64,000 bases of DNA from RECM01 sp047921215 (GCA_047921215.1 JBLRWO010000013.1:29507-93506), one strand, 5' to 3'; counted from the first letter of the stretch, positions 24,922 to 34,839 are shown. Notes: a model not told the origin generated them from the letters alone. Numbers and translations are program-made.

Positions 24922-26382
24922 TTAATAATGGATGGAATATTTTTGTCCTGCTGCCGTGTCTTCAACCGTCACGTCAAGTGCTTTAAGGCGGTCGCGAATC
25001 TGATCGGACAAAGCCCAGTTTTTCTGTGCCCGGGCTTCCGCCCGCATTTCCAGCAGTAAATCGATGAGCCCTTCTGCCAGCTGATCGCTGCCGGAAATAC
25101 TCGCCTGTGGCCAGATCCCAAGAACATCATCAATAAAAAGGTGAACCCATTGATACACATCGGCAATATTTGACGGGACTTTGCTTTTTTGTAAATCATG
25201 CCTGAGTGGCCTTAATTTTTCAAACAAAATCCCGATGGCACGGGCCGTATTGAAATCATCGTTCATGGCCGCTTCAACAGAATCGCGCAGGGAATCCAGA
25301 TCGAAAACAAGGTTTACAGTAGTAACACCATGCACTGAATCCTCAAGATTATTAAGGATATCGGTCAGTGCTTTGTACCCTGCCTCCGCAGCTTCAAGTG
25401 CCTTTTCGGAAAAATCAGTAGTACTCCGGTAGTGGCTTTGTAACAGGAAGAACCGGATAACAGCGGGGTTCCAGGCTTTTGAGAGCAGTTCGTGGTCGCC
25501 CTCAAAAAACTGCCGCAGCGATATGGCATTGCCAAGTGATTTACCCATTTTCTGGCCGTTAAGGGTCACCATATTGTTGTGCATCCAGTATTTGACGAAT
25601 GTCTTGCCGGTGTGTGCCTCACTTTGAGCAATTTCACATTCATGGTGAGGAAACTGGTTTTCAAGTCCGCCACCATGAATATCGAATGTGGATCCCAGAT
25701 ACTTCATGGACATGGCAGAACATTCTATATGCCACCCCGGGTAACCATCTCCCCATGGGGAATGCCACCTCATGATGTGACTTTCATCGGCTTTTTTCCA
25801 CAGGGCAAAATCAGAGGGATTGCGTTTGTCGCCTGCGGTTTCAATACGGGTTCCGGTCTCGGCGTCCTCAGTTTTTCTCCCGCTCAACTTCCCGTATTCT
25901 TGAAATGAGGTAACATCAAAATATACATTTCCATCAGCTTCATAGGCATGACCGCTTTTGATGAGATCATCAATAATGGCAATCTGCTCCGGTATATGAC
26001 CACTTGCCCGCGGAACGATGTCGGGGCGGGTCAGATTCAGCCTGTCCATGTCCTGAAAGTATCGGGTAGTATACTTTTCGGCGATTTCCATGGGTTCCAG
26101 CTTTTCTAGGCGCGATTGTTTGGTCAGCTTGTCTTCCCCTTCATCGTGATCGTCCGTCAGGTGTCCGACATCTGTTATATTTTGAACATACCTGACCCTG
26201 TAACCGATATAGCGAAGGTAACGAACTACAATATCAAAGGAGACATAACTTTTGGCATGGCCAAGGTGGGCATCACCATAAACAGTGGGTCCACACACAT
26301 ACATACCAACAAACCCCTCGGTAATTGGCTTAAATAGTTCTGTTTTTCGGGATAGTGTGTTGTAAATTTGCAGTTGTTTCAT
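24922..26382 (-). CDS. cysS: Cysteinyl-tRNA synthetase
   Basis: This class I synthetase charges tRNA-Cys. The 486-residue protein has the HIGH-type motif HLGH (H39-H42) after the zinc ligand Cys30 (CGPTVYGD). Further zinc-site residues lie in GWHIECSAM and GGGLENQFPHHECE. The KMSKS-type motif is KMGKS at residues 278-282. The C-terminal DALR-like anticodon-binding domain is present and the length is normal. It heads a probable cysS-lgt operon on the minus strand. Confidence 0.97.
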   Translation of the reverse strand: MKQLQIYNTLSRKTELFKPITEGFVGMYVCGPTVYGDAHLGHAKSYVSFDIVVRYLRYIGYRVRYVQNITDVGHLTDDHDEGEDKLTKQSRLEKLEPMEIAEKYTTRYFQDMDRLNLTRPDIVPRASGHIPEQIAIIDDLIKSGHAYEADGNVYFDVTSFQEYGKLSGRKTEDAETGTRIETAGDKRNPSDFALWKKADESHIMRWHSPWGDGYPGWHIECSAMSMKYLGSTFDIHGGGLENQFPHHECEIAQSEAHTGKTFVKYWMHNNMVTLNGQKMGKSLGNAISLRQFFEGDHELLSKAWNPAVIRFFLLQSHYRSTTDFSEKALEAAEAGYKALTDILNNLEDSVHGVTTVNLVFDLDSLRDSVEAAMNDDFNTARAIGILFEKLRPLRHDLQKSKVPSNIADVYQWVHLFIDDVLGIWPQASISGSDQLAEGLIDLLLEMRAEARAQKNWALSDQIRDRLKALDVTVEDTAAGQKYSIHY

Positions 26383-26532
26383 CCTGAGTTATCAGGTTCT
26401 GTATAATGAAAATAATTTTATCGTGAATATCTTAAGATACAAAAGGTGAAGTGTAAGCACACAGTATTCGCTGCCACTTTATATGTGGATGGTTCACAAT
26501 CATTTGATATTTTGAAATAAACCCCGAATGTT

Positions 26533-27864
26533 ATGAAACCAGAACAGAGCAGCAATCTTATCGAAATCTATTTCCGCAGCCTGGAATCACTTGATCCTGC
26601 CGGTATGATTTTACGAAAACTCCGAATCAACAACGGAAACCTTACTATAGGTACCGTGGAACTGCCCCTCTATGAAGGCACACACATCTGGGTGATGGGA
26701 GCCGGAAAAGCAGCCGCATCCATGGCAGCTGGTGTCGAGGAGGTGCTGAATGTGGGTATTCGCGACGGTATTGTCATTGTTCCGGGGGGAGAACAGCGAA
26801 AAACGGATATTGTTCAGCAATTTGTAGGTGAGCACCCGCTGCCCGGACCCAACAGCCTGGCTGCTACCCTGGAACTAATCAACCTGTCCCGGAAAGTCAC
26901 ACCCGGCGATATCGTACTGTTTCTTATAAGTGGCGGAGCGTCGGCTCTGATGGAGTACCCCGCAGATGGCATTGATCCGGAAGACTTGATTACGACAGTT
27001 CAGTTGCTGTTGAACTGCGGTGCCAATATTGATGAAATGAATACCGTTCGTAAGCATTTATCTACTGTTAAAGGTGGCGCATTCCTCCGCAATATGCGTT
27101 ATGCAAGGGTGCTGAATCTGATTGTTTCTGATGTTCCGGGTGATGACGTTGCTTCTGTGGGAAGCGGTCCAACCAATCCTGATCCGTCAACATTTGCCGA
27201 TGCCCGGGCTGTTCTGGATAAATACAGCCTGACAGAGAAGATGCCGCAAGCAGTGACTCATTATATCAGCAAGGGAATGGATGGAGAAGTTCAGGATACG
27301 CTTAAACCGGGTGAGCCTGTGGATTGCGAGATCCATAATCACATACTGGCCACATCAGCTGACATGGCCGACCTGGTTAAAAGGAAACTCAGATCGGAAG
27401 GCTACAGCGCACGTGGATCAGGTAAACCATACACTGGAATGATCGGTGAGATAGCGGATACCATTTTCAATGACATCCTGAAAGTGCAGGACAAGGCTGC
27501 AAGCCTGAAAAAACCGGTTGCCCTAGTTTATCACGGTGAAAGTTATGTGCAGGTTACCGGTAACGGAAAAGGCGGTCGCAACACAGAACTGGCACTTCGC
27601 ATCGCCGAAAAAATTGCCGGTATGGAGGATATCGTGTTCATGAGTGTTGCCACCGATGGCGTTGATGGTAATACCAGTGCAGCAGGAGCAATATGCACGG
27701 GTAAAACTGCGTTAGCGGGCGAAAAGATGGATATGAATATATCTCACTATATAGCAGACAACGATTCCTGGAGTTATTTCAAGGCGCTGGGTCAAATTAT
27801 TCACACAGGTCCGACCGGAAATAATCTGATGGATCTTCAAATTGCATTAATCGGCAAATCATGA
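26533..27864 (+). CDS. Glycerate 2-kinase (DUF4147/MOFRL family)
   Basis: This 443-residue protein matches the GckA/TtuD-type glycerate kinases, which phosphorylate D-glycerate to 2-phosphoglycerate. The N-terminal DUF4147 domain contains HIWVMGAGKAAASMA and LFLISGGASALMEYP. The C-terminal MOFRL domain contains GKGGRNTELALRIA and ATDGVDGNTSAAGA. It is the first of three genes with overlapping starts and stops. The last encodes a HAD phosphatase that could be of the phosphoglycolate type, so the unit may salvage glycolate/glycerate; this is inference. Confidence 0.92.
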   Translation: MKPEQSSNLIEIYFRSLESLDPAGMILRKLRINNGNLTIGTVELPLYEGTHIWVMGAGKAAASMAAGVEEVLNVGIRDGIVIVPGGEQRKTDIVQQFVGEHPLPGPNSLAATLELINLSRKVTPGDIVLFLISGGASALMEYPADGIDPEDLITTVQLLLNCGANIDEMNTVRKHLSTVKGGAFLRNMRYARVLNLIVSDVPGDDVASVGSGPTNPDPSTFADARAVLDKYSLTEKMPQAVTHYISKGMDGEVQDTLKPGEPVDCEIHNHILATSADMADLVKRKLRSEGYSARGSGKPYTGMIGEIADTIFNDILKVQDKAASLKKPVALVYHGESYVQVTGNGKGGRNTELALRIAEKIAGMEDIVFMSVATDGVDGNTSAAGAICTGKTALAGEKMDMNISHYIADNDSWSYFKALGQIIHTGPTGNNLMDLQIALIGKS

Positions 27865-28895
27865 TTTGGGAAAATCCTGTCTATCTCTGGATGTTGTTAC
27901 TCATCCCGGTGTTAATAGCCGCATCCATTTATATGAGACAGCGGATTAAAAAGCTCAGGAAGGGATATTTTTCAGAACACCTGTTCAAAGCCTTGCACAG
28001 TAATCGCTGGGAGGCCGGGGCAAGGGCAAAATCCATCCTGCTCTATATCGGTATGGCTCTTCTTGTTGTTGCCCTTGCCGGACCCAAAATCGGTACGGAA
28101 GTACGTGAAATTAAGCGGCAGGGAATTGATCTGTTGATTGCGCTGGATGTTTCAAGAAGTATGCTTACCGAAGATGTGCGCCCAAACAGGCTCGATAAAG
28201 CGAAATTTGAAATACTCAGGATGATCGATCAGCTGCAGGGCGATCGCGTTGGCCTGATCGTTTTTACTGGCCACGCATTTCTGCAGAGCCCTTTGACCAC
28301 CGATTATTCTGCTTTTCGGATGTATCTGGATATTGCCGACACCGAACAAATGCCATCAGGTACTACGAACCTGAGTGAGGCCGTTAACGAGGCTTTACTG
28401 GTATTTCAGGCTGAGCAGGAAAGGGAACAGGAGAGCAATGCGTCGCGAGTACTATTGATCATATCCGACGGAGAGGATCACGGCCCGGATTTTACCCAGC
28501 AGTTAAATCAACTTAGCTCAAAAGGAATCATTGCATACACCGTTGGTATCGGAACCAGGCAGGGTGGTATGATACCAAGTATTGATGCAAGAACGGGCCG
28601 GCAGACAGGCTTCCATCGTGACAGGGAAGGATCTATTGTGACCTCCAAACTGGAGCCGGGTGCCCTGCAGCAAATATCCAGGGCCGGTAATGGGCTCTAC
28701 TATGAAATTCAGCGTGGCAGCGACCGGCTTGATGGATTTCTTAGCCAGTTAAGTGATCTGGAGCGAAGGGATTTTGCTACTGAACAATTTTCAGACTACA
28801 AAAACCAGTACCAGGTTTTCGGACTCTTCGGACTGCTTTTCCTGATGGTGTCCATTTCACTTCCCCGTCATAAAAGCCAGAAATCAATCATATGA
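27861..28895 (+). CDS. VWA domain membrane protein (BatA-like)
   Basis: This 344-residue protein has two N-terminal membrane segments (about residues 6-25 and 58-74) and one near the C-terminus (about 315-332). Between them lies a von Willebrand factor A domain. The metal-ion-dependent adhesion site is complete: D96-x-S98-x-S100 (ALDVSRSM), SGTTNL, and ISDGEDHG. This is the BatA layout of aerotolerance-type operons, but the usual MoxR ATPase and BatB/C/D genes are absent here. Its ATG overlaps the glycerate kinase stop by four bases, so translation is coupled. Confidence 0.88.
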   Translation: MIWENPVYLWMLLLIPVLIAASIYMRQRIKKLRKGYFSEHLFKALHSNRWEAGARAKSILLYIGMALLVVALAGPKIGTEVREIKRQGIDLLIALDVSRSMLTEDVRPNRLDKAKFEILRMIDQLQGDRVGLIVFTGHAFLQSPLTTDYSAFRMYLDIADTEQMPSGTTNLSEAVNEALLVFQAEQEREQESNASRVLLIISDGEDHGPDFTQQLNQLSSKGIIAYTVGIGTRQGGMIPSIDARTGRQTGFHRDREGSIVTSKLEPGALQQISRAGNGLYYEIQRGSDRLDGFLSQLSDLERRDFATEQFSDYKNQYQVFGLFGLLFLMVSISLPRHKSQKSII

Positions 28896-29641
28896 TCCGG
28901 CTATTCATCCTGGATATCGACGGCTGCATCAGTTATCCTTTTCAAAGCCCCGACTGGGAAAATATGGGGAAAATAAGACGGTTAAACGAGTTGAGCCGCA
29001 GCGATCAAACGATTCCTCCTATTACACTATGCTCCGGCAGACCGCAACCCTATGTTGAGGCAATATCCCAGTGGCTGGATGTCGATTATCCGGTTGTTTT
29101 TGAAAGCGGAGGCGGCTTTTATCGGGTTAAATCCAACGATTTATGGTGGCATCCGGTAATCACAGACCATATACATACTTGTAATGAACAGATAAAAGAC
29201 TGGGTAGAAGCACAAGTTATACCGAAATATCCGGGTATGATTCGTGAATTTTCAAAAAAAACGGATGTCGGGATAATCAGTTCTTCAGAAATGGATATTC
29301 TTGACGCTTATGAAATAATCACAGCCTACATACACGATAATTATCCGGATTATGAAGTTCACCACACGGAAGTCTCGGTGAATGTGATAGTTAAAAATTC
29401 CAATAAGGGGGAGGGGTTGAAGTATTTATCAGAATTGACGGGCATTCCCGTTAACCGGATGGCTTATATCGGGGACAGTTCAGGTGATATTACGGCACTC
29501 AAAACGGTATCAAGGCCGTTTGCACCTTCAAATGCAACAAACGGGGTCAGGCAAATTGCCCGGGTATTAATGGCTGCCACTTCAGATGCGGTATTGGCTG
29601 CATATGACGAGATCATTGCTGAGAACCGGCGACAGTCCTGA
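28892..29641 (+). CDS. HAD-superfamily phosphatase (Cof/archaeal phosphoglycolate phosphatase-like)
   Basis: This 249-residue hydrolase has the HAD nucleophile motif DIDG at its N-terminus (D8 and D10), TLCSGRPQ as motif II, and a GDSSGD motif IV. The cap is inserted between motifs II and III, as in class IIB (Cof-type, TA0175 phosphoglycolate phosphatase). The substrate is not certain. It overlaps the VWA gene stop by four bases and ends a three-gene coupled operon with glycerate kinase. Confidence 0.83.
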   Translation: MIRLFILDIDGCISYPFQSPDWENMGKIRRLNELSRSDQTIPPITLCSGRPQPYVEAISQWLDVDYPVVFESGGGFYRVKSNDLWWHPVITDHIHTCNEQIKDWVEAQVIPKYPGMIREFSKKTDVGIISSSEMDILDAYEIITAYIHDNYPDYEVHHTEVSVNVIVKNSNKGEGLKYLSELTGIPVNRMAYIGDSSGDITALKTVSRPFAPSNATNGVRQIARVLMAATSDAVLAAYDEIIAENRRQS

Positions 29642-30166
29642 TCAGGCAATGCTTCAGCCCGGATCAAACAGCAAGTATTATTTGGGTACTCAGATAATTT
29701 GTCAAAACGGATCACTGTGAATGCAGAATTTTTTGTGAGCACAAACAGTTCAGGGTCCGGTTAACTACTAAAAAGACACATGCAGATTTCCATCCGACCG
29801 GATGTAACTATCGCCGAAGTGTTTAGCGGTTTACTTTCCTGATACCTGCATCACAATTGTAGTATACCGTTAGTTATGACAGAAGAGATAACCATCAAAG
29901 TGTGAATAATATTGTAACTATGATATTTGAGCAAGTACTTAATATTTAATAAATAATGATGTTTATTATTTATATAAATAAATTAATTAATGTAAAAAAT
30001 ACACTATTTTTGTAAGTGTACTTACATTTTTGGCTCTTTATATACAAGTTGGTCACTCATTGAACAAGCATGAATGGCACTGTACTGTATATTTGATAAT
30101 AATAAAGTAACAGCCGGTTAGCATTTTGCAACCGCAGTTAGTTTAAATTGGTGGACTTGGGGGTTG
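29642..30166. other. Long AT-rich intergenic region, possible small transcript
   Basis: No protein-coding gene is apparent. The region is strongly AT-rich around 29930-30010. It contains a near-perfect palindrome (30011-30026) and a TATATTTG element (30088-30095) that fits the TAnnTTTG -7 box of Bacteroidota housekeeping promoters. It ends at the strong terminator at 30170-30206. A short RNA from about 30100 to 30206 is possible; it is only a hypothesis. Confidence 0.4.
30011..30026. promoter_or_regulatory. 16-bp inverted repeat, candidate operator
   Basis: TGTAAGT-GT-ACTTACA is a perfect inverted repeat with a 2-bp spacer. It stands alone in the AT-rich intergenic region, 60 bp before a Bacteroidota-like -7 box. 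It could be a regulator-binding site; no regulator gene is adjacent. Confidence 0.45.
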
Positions 30167-30169
30167 GAG

Positions 30170-30206
30170 CAGGCCTGTACGTTTATAGTACAGGCCTGTT
30201 TTTTTT
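30170..30206 (+). terminator. Strong rho-independent terminator
   Basis: CAGGCCTGTAC and GTACAGGCCTG form a perfect 11-bp stem with a 7-base loop, followed by eight T. It reads on the plus strand, about 530 bp after the HAD gene stop. It therefore either ends a long 3' untranslated region or terminates a separate short RNA. It also separates convergent mgtE. Confidence 0.92.
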
Positions 30207-30247
30207 AAATGATCAAAGAGATGGCTTAAAAACCTGAGAAAGGATAA

Positions 30248-31627
30248 TCAGAGCATCCGGCTCAAAATAATAGTTGCAGCTCCGAAGTATATCAACAGCC
30301 CGGTTACATCAACAAACGTTGCAACAAAGGGCGCAGAACTGGTGGCTGGGTCAAATCCTATACGTCGCAGTATGAAAGGCAGCATACTGCCGACCAGAGA
30401 GCCCCAGGAAACGACTCCCACCAGCGCCACTGATACAGTGAGTGCCACCAAAACGTAGTCACTGCCGTAATCATAGAATCCCAGCCATTGCCAGCCCAAA
30501 ACCCTGAAAATCCCGATCACAGCAAGAAAAATCCCGAGCATCAGTCCGGCAATTGCTTCCTTGCGCATAACCACCCACCAGTCTTTTAGGCTTACATCAG
30601 CTACAGCCATTGCACGAATAATGAGTGATGTAGCCTGCGATCCGCTGTTTCCACCACTTGATATGATAAGGGGTATAAATAGGGCCAGAACAATGATTGA
30701 CTCAAGCTGCGTTTCAAAGCTTTCCATGGCAGTGGTTGTAAGCATCTGGCCCAGAAACAGTACGGCAAGCCAGCCGCTTCTTTTTTTAAACATGGTCCAG
30801 ACGGATGCTGCCATGTATGGTGTGTCAAGTGCCGATACACCCCCCATTTTCTGGAAGTCTTCTGTGGCCTCTTCTTCGGCTACATCGAGAACGTCATCAA
30901 TGGTTACAATACCGATGAGAACACCGTCCGAATCAACAACCGGCAAAACCAGTTTATCGTATTTCTGCATAATCTGGACTGTTTCTTCACGATCTTGAAA
31001 AGCAGAGATACTGATAAAATCATCGTCCATAATATCCTGAACGGTACGGTCGGGATCGGTCAGTATAAACAGTTTGAGATCGAGAGCATCAAGCAGTTTC
31101 CAGGATGTATCAGTGACATAAATTACATTTATGGTTTCCGACATCTTGCCGATTTTCCGGATGTGTGCGAGCGCTTCACGGATGGTCCATCCCGGACGAA
31201 CCGCCACATAATCGGGAGTCATCAAACGCCCGACACTCTCCTCCGGATATCCCAGCAACTTTGTGGCTTCCCGTAAATCCTGAGGGTTGAGAAGATTAAG
31301 AAGGCGCTGTGTTATCTGACCCGGAATTTCAGAGAGAAGGGTGGTCCTGTCATCGGGAGCCAGATTGGCAAGCAGATGCTGGATTTCTTCGTCTGTAAGC
31401 TCTATCAGAAGAGTATTCTGATATTCCGGCTCGAGGTGGGAGAAAACCTCCGACATCTGAGTTTTAGGCAGCGCTCTGAAAAAAAGAATCCGGTTGGTCT
31501 TTTCCAGATCTACGAGCAGATCGGCTATTTCCGGAATCCGCCACTCTTCAACAGATTCTCTCAGACCGGTCCAGTTCTGATTTTCGATCAGTTCCTGGAT
31601 TTCCGGTTTAATCAGCTCATTTATCAT
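30248..31627 (-). CDS. mgtE: Magnesium transporter MgtE
   Basis: This 459-residue Mg2+ channel has the MgtE domain order. An N-terminal superhelical domain (about 1-130) is followed by paired CBS domains (about 135-255, including DRTVQDIMDDDFI and LPVVDSDGVLIGIVTIDDV) and five C-terminal membrane helices. The pore-region sequence ISSGGNSGSQATSLIIRA is characteristic. Mg2+ binding to the N and CBS domains gates the pore in characterised members. It is a single gene, convergent with the upstream terminator. Confidence 0.96.
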   Translation of the reverse strand: MINELIKPEIQELIENQNWTGLRESVEEWRIPEIADLLVDLEKTNRILFFRALPKTQMSEVFSHLEPEYQNTLLIELTDEEIQHLLANLAPDDRTTLLSEIPGQITQRLLNLLNPQDLREATKLLGYPEESVGRLMTPDYVAVRPGWTIREALAHIRKIGKMSETINVIYVTDTSWKLLDALDLKLFILTDPDRTVQDIMDDDFISISAFQDREETVQIMQKYDKLVLPVVDSDGVLIGIVTIDDVLDVAEEEATEDFQKMGGVSALDTPYMAASVWTMFKKRSGWLAVLFLGQMLTTTAMESFETQLESIIVLALFIPLIISSGGNSGSQATSLIIRAMAVADVSLKDWWVVMRKEAIAGLMLGIFLAVIGIFRVLGWQWLGFYDYGSDYVLVALTVSVALVGVVSWGSLVGSMLPFILRRIGFDPATSSAPFVATFVDVTGLLIYFGAATIILSRML

Positions 31628-31838
31628 TGAAACAGACTTTCCTGCTATGGTTTCAGAACAGGCTTAAGATATCGTAAGACAGCCATCAGATCAAAAGTGA
31701 ATATCTGCAGATTATAGCAGATTTTTCAGTGAATCGGAGGGGGTATCTGTACTGCGGAAGTATTCGTATTTGTTCTGCTGTCGGGAGGATGATTGCGCGG
31801 CAATTAGCGGGACTGTACAGAAAGTAAGTAAATTGATA

Positions 31839-32567
31839 TTATTTAAATCTTATTCTTACAAAAAAAACATCTGGTATAATTTTAAGTAACCAGGCAACCA
31901 GGCGCCATCTTTTTGTAATGTAGGCCACCCGTCTTCGTTTTTTGATGGCTGAGTAGATTTGCCGGGAAGCTTTCATTGAATCAGATACCCAGAACATACC
32001 GGTGTTGCCTTTGGTTAGCGGGGTATAGACAAAACCGGGACGAATATCTGTTACCAGGATATCTTTCCCCCATAACCGTATCTTCATATTCAATCCGGTC
32101 ATGTAATTGGATATGAATGCTTTGGATGCATTATAGGCCGAATTGCGCGGATTTGGGAGGAGGGATGCAACAGAAGATATCCCGACCACGTGGCCGTGAC
32201 CTGTTTCCGAGAAATAATGAACGGCTGTATTGGCCATAGCTACAAATCCGCGAACATTGATATCGATCAGATATAATTCAGTGCCGAGCTGATAATCGTG
32301 GTTGGCACCACCAACACCGGCATTGATTACAACGGTATCTACACCCTCCATGCGCTCTATTAAAGTGTTGAGCTTATCGACAGCTTCATCCACGTTTGCC
32401 ACATCCATTTGCATGATAAAAGAATCGCCGGGCAGTTCGGCTTGAAGGGATTCGAGTTTTTCAGAGCGCCGGCCTGTAAGCCCGAGCGTCACGTTATCTT
32501 CCGACATGACTTTGGCCAAATCGCGCCCGATGCCTGATGTGGCACCTATAATGATCGCTTTTTTCAA
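31839..32567 (-). CDS. Short-chain dehydrogenase/reductase
   Basis: This 242-residue classical SDR has the cofactor motif GATSGIGRDLA near its N-terminus, NAGVG, a catalytic Ser in ISSVAS, and YNASK (Y-x3-K). The C-terminus is hydrophobic and basic (WLLKIIPDVFFVRIRFK), suggesting membrane association. The NADP preference and substrate are not readable. It lies 26 bp downstream of the alanine dehydrogenase gene on the same strand, so they are probably cotranscribed. Confidence 0.92.
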   Translation of the reverse strand: MKKAIIIGATSGIGRDLAKVMSEDNVTLGLTGRRSEKLESLQAELPGDSFIMQMDVANVDEAVDKLNTLIERMEGVDTVVINAGVGGANHDYQLGTELYLIDINVRGFVAMANTAVHYFSETGHGHVVGISSVASLLPNPRNSAYNASKAFISNYMTGLNMKIRLWGKDILVTDIRPGFVYTPLTKGNTGMFWVSDSMKASRQIYSAIKKRRRVAYITKRWRLVAWLLKIIPDVFFVRIRFK

Positions 32568-32593
32568 GTTGGTCTGACGTGTATTAGAATGGT

Positions 32594-33814
32594 TCAGATT
32601 CTGCTGGCTATCAGCATTTCAATGTCGCGATATGGCATTTGGAACATCTGGGATAACGTTTTTTTGGTTAAATGTCCTTTGTAAACATAAGTGCCGTTGC
32701 GCAAACTCACGTTTGTCCACAGTGCTTCGTTAATTCCGCCTGCATCCCCGATTTCCACAAGAAAGGGGACAATTACATTGTTAAGTGCATAGGTTGCAGT
32801 TCGGGCAACGTTTGAGGGTATATTGGGCACGCAGTAGTGAATCACATCATGGGCAAGAAAAACCGGATTACTGTGGGTAGTCGATCTGCTGGTTGCGATA
32901 TTGCCGCCCTGGTCGATAACGGTATCCACAATTACACTGCCGGGTTTCATGCCGGCGACCATAGTCTCTGTTACCCAGCACGGGGCCCGGTTTCCCTCGA
33001 GCATCGCAGCACCAATCACAACATCTGCGGCTTTGGTAGCCGAGGTCAGATACTGGGTATTGGCCATTGCTGTAATAATTCTACGGTCCAGTGCATTTTC
33101 AAGACGCCTGAGCTTGCCCAGGTCATTGTCCAGAACAAAAACCTGTGCGCCATAGCCAAGTGCCGTTCTGGCTGCATATTCACCTATTATTCCGGCACCC
33201 AGAATAACAACTGTAGCAGGTGGAACACCCGAGATTCCGCCAAGCATAACACCCTGCCCGTTTGCATAGCTTTCCAGGTAATGAGAAGCGATCTGAACAG
33301 ACATAGAACCGGTTATTTCGTGCATCATCCTTACGATTGGAAAACTGCGGTCCTGGGCCTGTATAAATTCAAATCCGATTCCTGTTATTGCCTTTTTGAT
33401 CATGTGGCGAAAAAAATCATCTTTTGAATTGCCCAGATGAAGGGCCGAGAAAATAACCTGCTTGTGTTGTGTGAGTTCCAGTTCGTCAGTGGTCGGTGGT
33501 GCTACCTTCAGGATGAGTTCACACTTTTTATAGAGATCTTTAACATTGTCGCATATCTGCGCACCTGTTTCCGTGTACTCATGATCAGGGAAATTGGCCA
33601 TAATTCCGGCATCCCGTTCGATAAGGACCTCATGACCATTGGCAATCAGTACAGATACACCGCCCGGGGTCAAAGAAATGCGTCGTTCGTCGTTGGAGCA
33701 TTCTTTGGGCAGGCCTATCTTCAATGACACACCTGAACCGGCCGTCTTCTCCGGTTTTTCCAGGGTTTTCAAACCGTAGTCTGGCTTGTACTCAGAAGGA
33801 TTAAAAATTTCCAT
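32594..33814 (-). CDS. ald: Alanine dehydrogenase (AlaDh/PNT family)
   Basis: This enzyme interconverts L-alanine and pyruvate plus ammonia with NAD. The start is placed at ATG 33814 (MEIFNPSEY); the open frame continues 19 codons upstream but no family similarity is seen there. The resulting 406 residues include an N-terminal extension of about 30 residues compared with typical Ald. Conserved features are GLPKECSNDERRISLTP, the substrate lysine in LILKVAPP, the catalytic His in SALHLG, and the NAD-binding GAGIIGEYAA. It is divergent from rsmA, with 77 bp between the starts. Confidence 0.93.
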   Translation of the reverse strand: MEIFNPSEYKPDYGLKTLEKPEKTAGSGVSLKIGLPKECSNDERRISLTPGGVSVLIANGHEVLIERDAGIMANFPDHEYTETGAQICDNVKDLYKKCELILKVAPPTTDELELTQHKQVIFSALHLGNSKDDFFRHMIKKAITGIGFEFIQAQDRSFPIVRMMHEITGSMSVQIASHYLESYANGQGVMLGGISGVPPATVVILGAGIIGEYAARTALGYGAQVFVLDNDLGKLRRLENALDRRIITAMANTQYLTSATKAADVVIGAAMLEGNRAPCWVTETMVAGMKPGSVIVDTVIDQGGNIATSRSTTHSNPVFLAHDVIHYCVPNIPSNVARTATYALNNVIVPFLVEIGDAGGINEALWTNVSLRNGTYVYKGHLTKKTLSQMFQMPYRDIEMLIASRI

Positions 33815-33891
33815 CGATATCGTTAGATAACAACCATGAAATACTATGTTCGAATTTAAATGAAACCACAACCGTAATCAAAGGCAACCTG

Positions 33892-34665
33892 TTGAGTATA
33901 AAACCCAAAAAAAGTCTCGGACAACATTTTCTGATTGATCATAATATTCTTGATAAAATATCCCGTTCACCCGATTCCGGTGCCGATACACCTGTAATTG
34001 AGATCGGTCCCGGAACGGGAGCACTTACCCGGTACCTGCTCAAAAAATATAAGAAGCTGACCGTTATTGAGGTGGACAAAAGGGCGGTGGAGGTACTTAA
34101 TGATACTTTTCCGGGCCTTGAAATTATAGGCAAAGATATTCTTGAGGTTGAATGGTCCGATTTTATAAAGGATGATACGCCGCGATTGGTTGTAGGCAAC
34201 CTGCCATATTATCTCACAAGCCCGATACTTTTTAAAGTTCTTGATCATTCACACTATTTCAGGGAAGCGGTTTTCATGATTCAAAAAGAGGTGGGCGATC
34301 GTATTGTGGCAAAACAGCGTTCGAAGGAGTATGGCATACTCAGTGTGCAGTTGCAACGGCTGGCCAGTGTTAAACTGCTCTTTAATGTATCCAGAAATGC
34401 TTTCAGACCTAAGCCGGATGTTGAAAGCTGCGTGATCAGACTGACATTCGACCGGCCCGCTCTTGTATGTTCCGTTACGTATTTCAAGTTGGTCGTGCGA
34501 ACAGCGTTTAATCAGCGAAGAAAAAAACTGTCAAATTCACTCAAATTACTTACGGGCGATGTTGATCTGCCTGATGACATAAAGGACAAAAGGGCTGAGG
34601 AACTGAGTCCCGACGATTTTGAAAAACTCACCCTGTTACTTCAGAATAAGGGCGTTTTTGACTGA
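33892..34665 (+). CDS. rsmA: 16S rRNA dimethyladenosine transferase RsmA (KsgA)
   Basis: This enzyme dimethylates A1518 and A1519 in helix 45 of 16S rRNA. The 257-residue protein starts at a TTG (33892), preceded by an AAGG sequence. The N-terminus KKSLGQHFLID is the family signature. The SAM site is IGPGTGALT and the catalytic motif is NLPYY. The start codon matters: no ATG precedes the conserved N-terminus. Confidence 0.97.
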   Translation: MSIKPKKSLGQHFLIDHNILDKISRSPDSGADTPVIEIGPGTGALTRYLLKKYKKLTVIEVDKRAVEVLNDTFPGLEIIGKDILEVEWSDFIKDDTPRLVVGNLPYYLTSPILFKVLDHSHYFREAVFMIQKEVGDRIVAKQRSKEYGILSVQLQRLASVKLLFNVSRNAFRPKPDVESCVIRLTFDRPALVCSVTYFKLVVRTAFNQRRKKLSNSLKLLTGDVDLPDDIKDKRAEELSPDDFEKLTLLLQNKGVFD

Positions 34666-34812
34666 AATGACTATTATCAGGTGACCGGCCTGCATATATG
34701 TCAGCACTGTATCGTTATATAATGCATCGGACAAGCATGGGTGCAGAATAACGTCGGCATCAACCAAAGATTAACAGCACAATTTAACCAACAGGAATAG
34801 TAGCCCATACTT

Positions 34813-34839
34813 TTAGCACTCTGTAAATCGCAGTGCTTA
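34813..34839. promoter_or_regulatory. Imperfect upstream CIRCE element
   Basis: TTAGCACTC, nine bases, then CAGTGCTTA. The left arm is a perfect CIRCE arm and the right arm differs from GAGTGCTAA at a few positions. It lies 83 bp upstream of the better CIRCE element in front of groES, so the operon may carry a double HrcA site. Confidence 0.65.
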
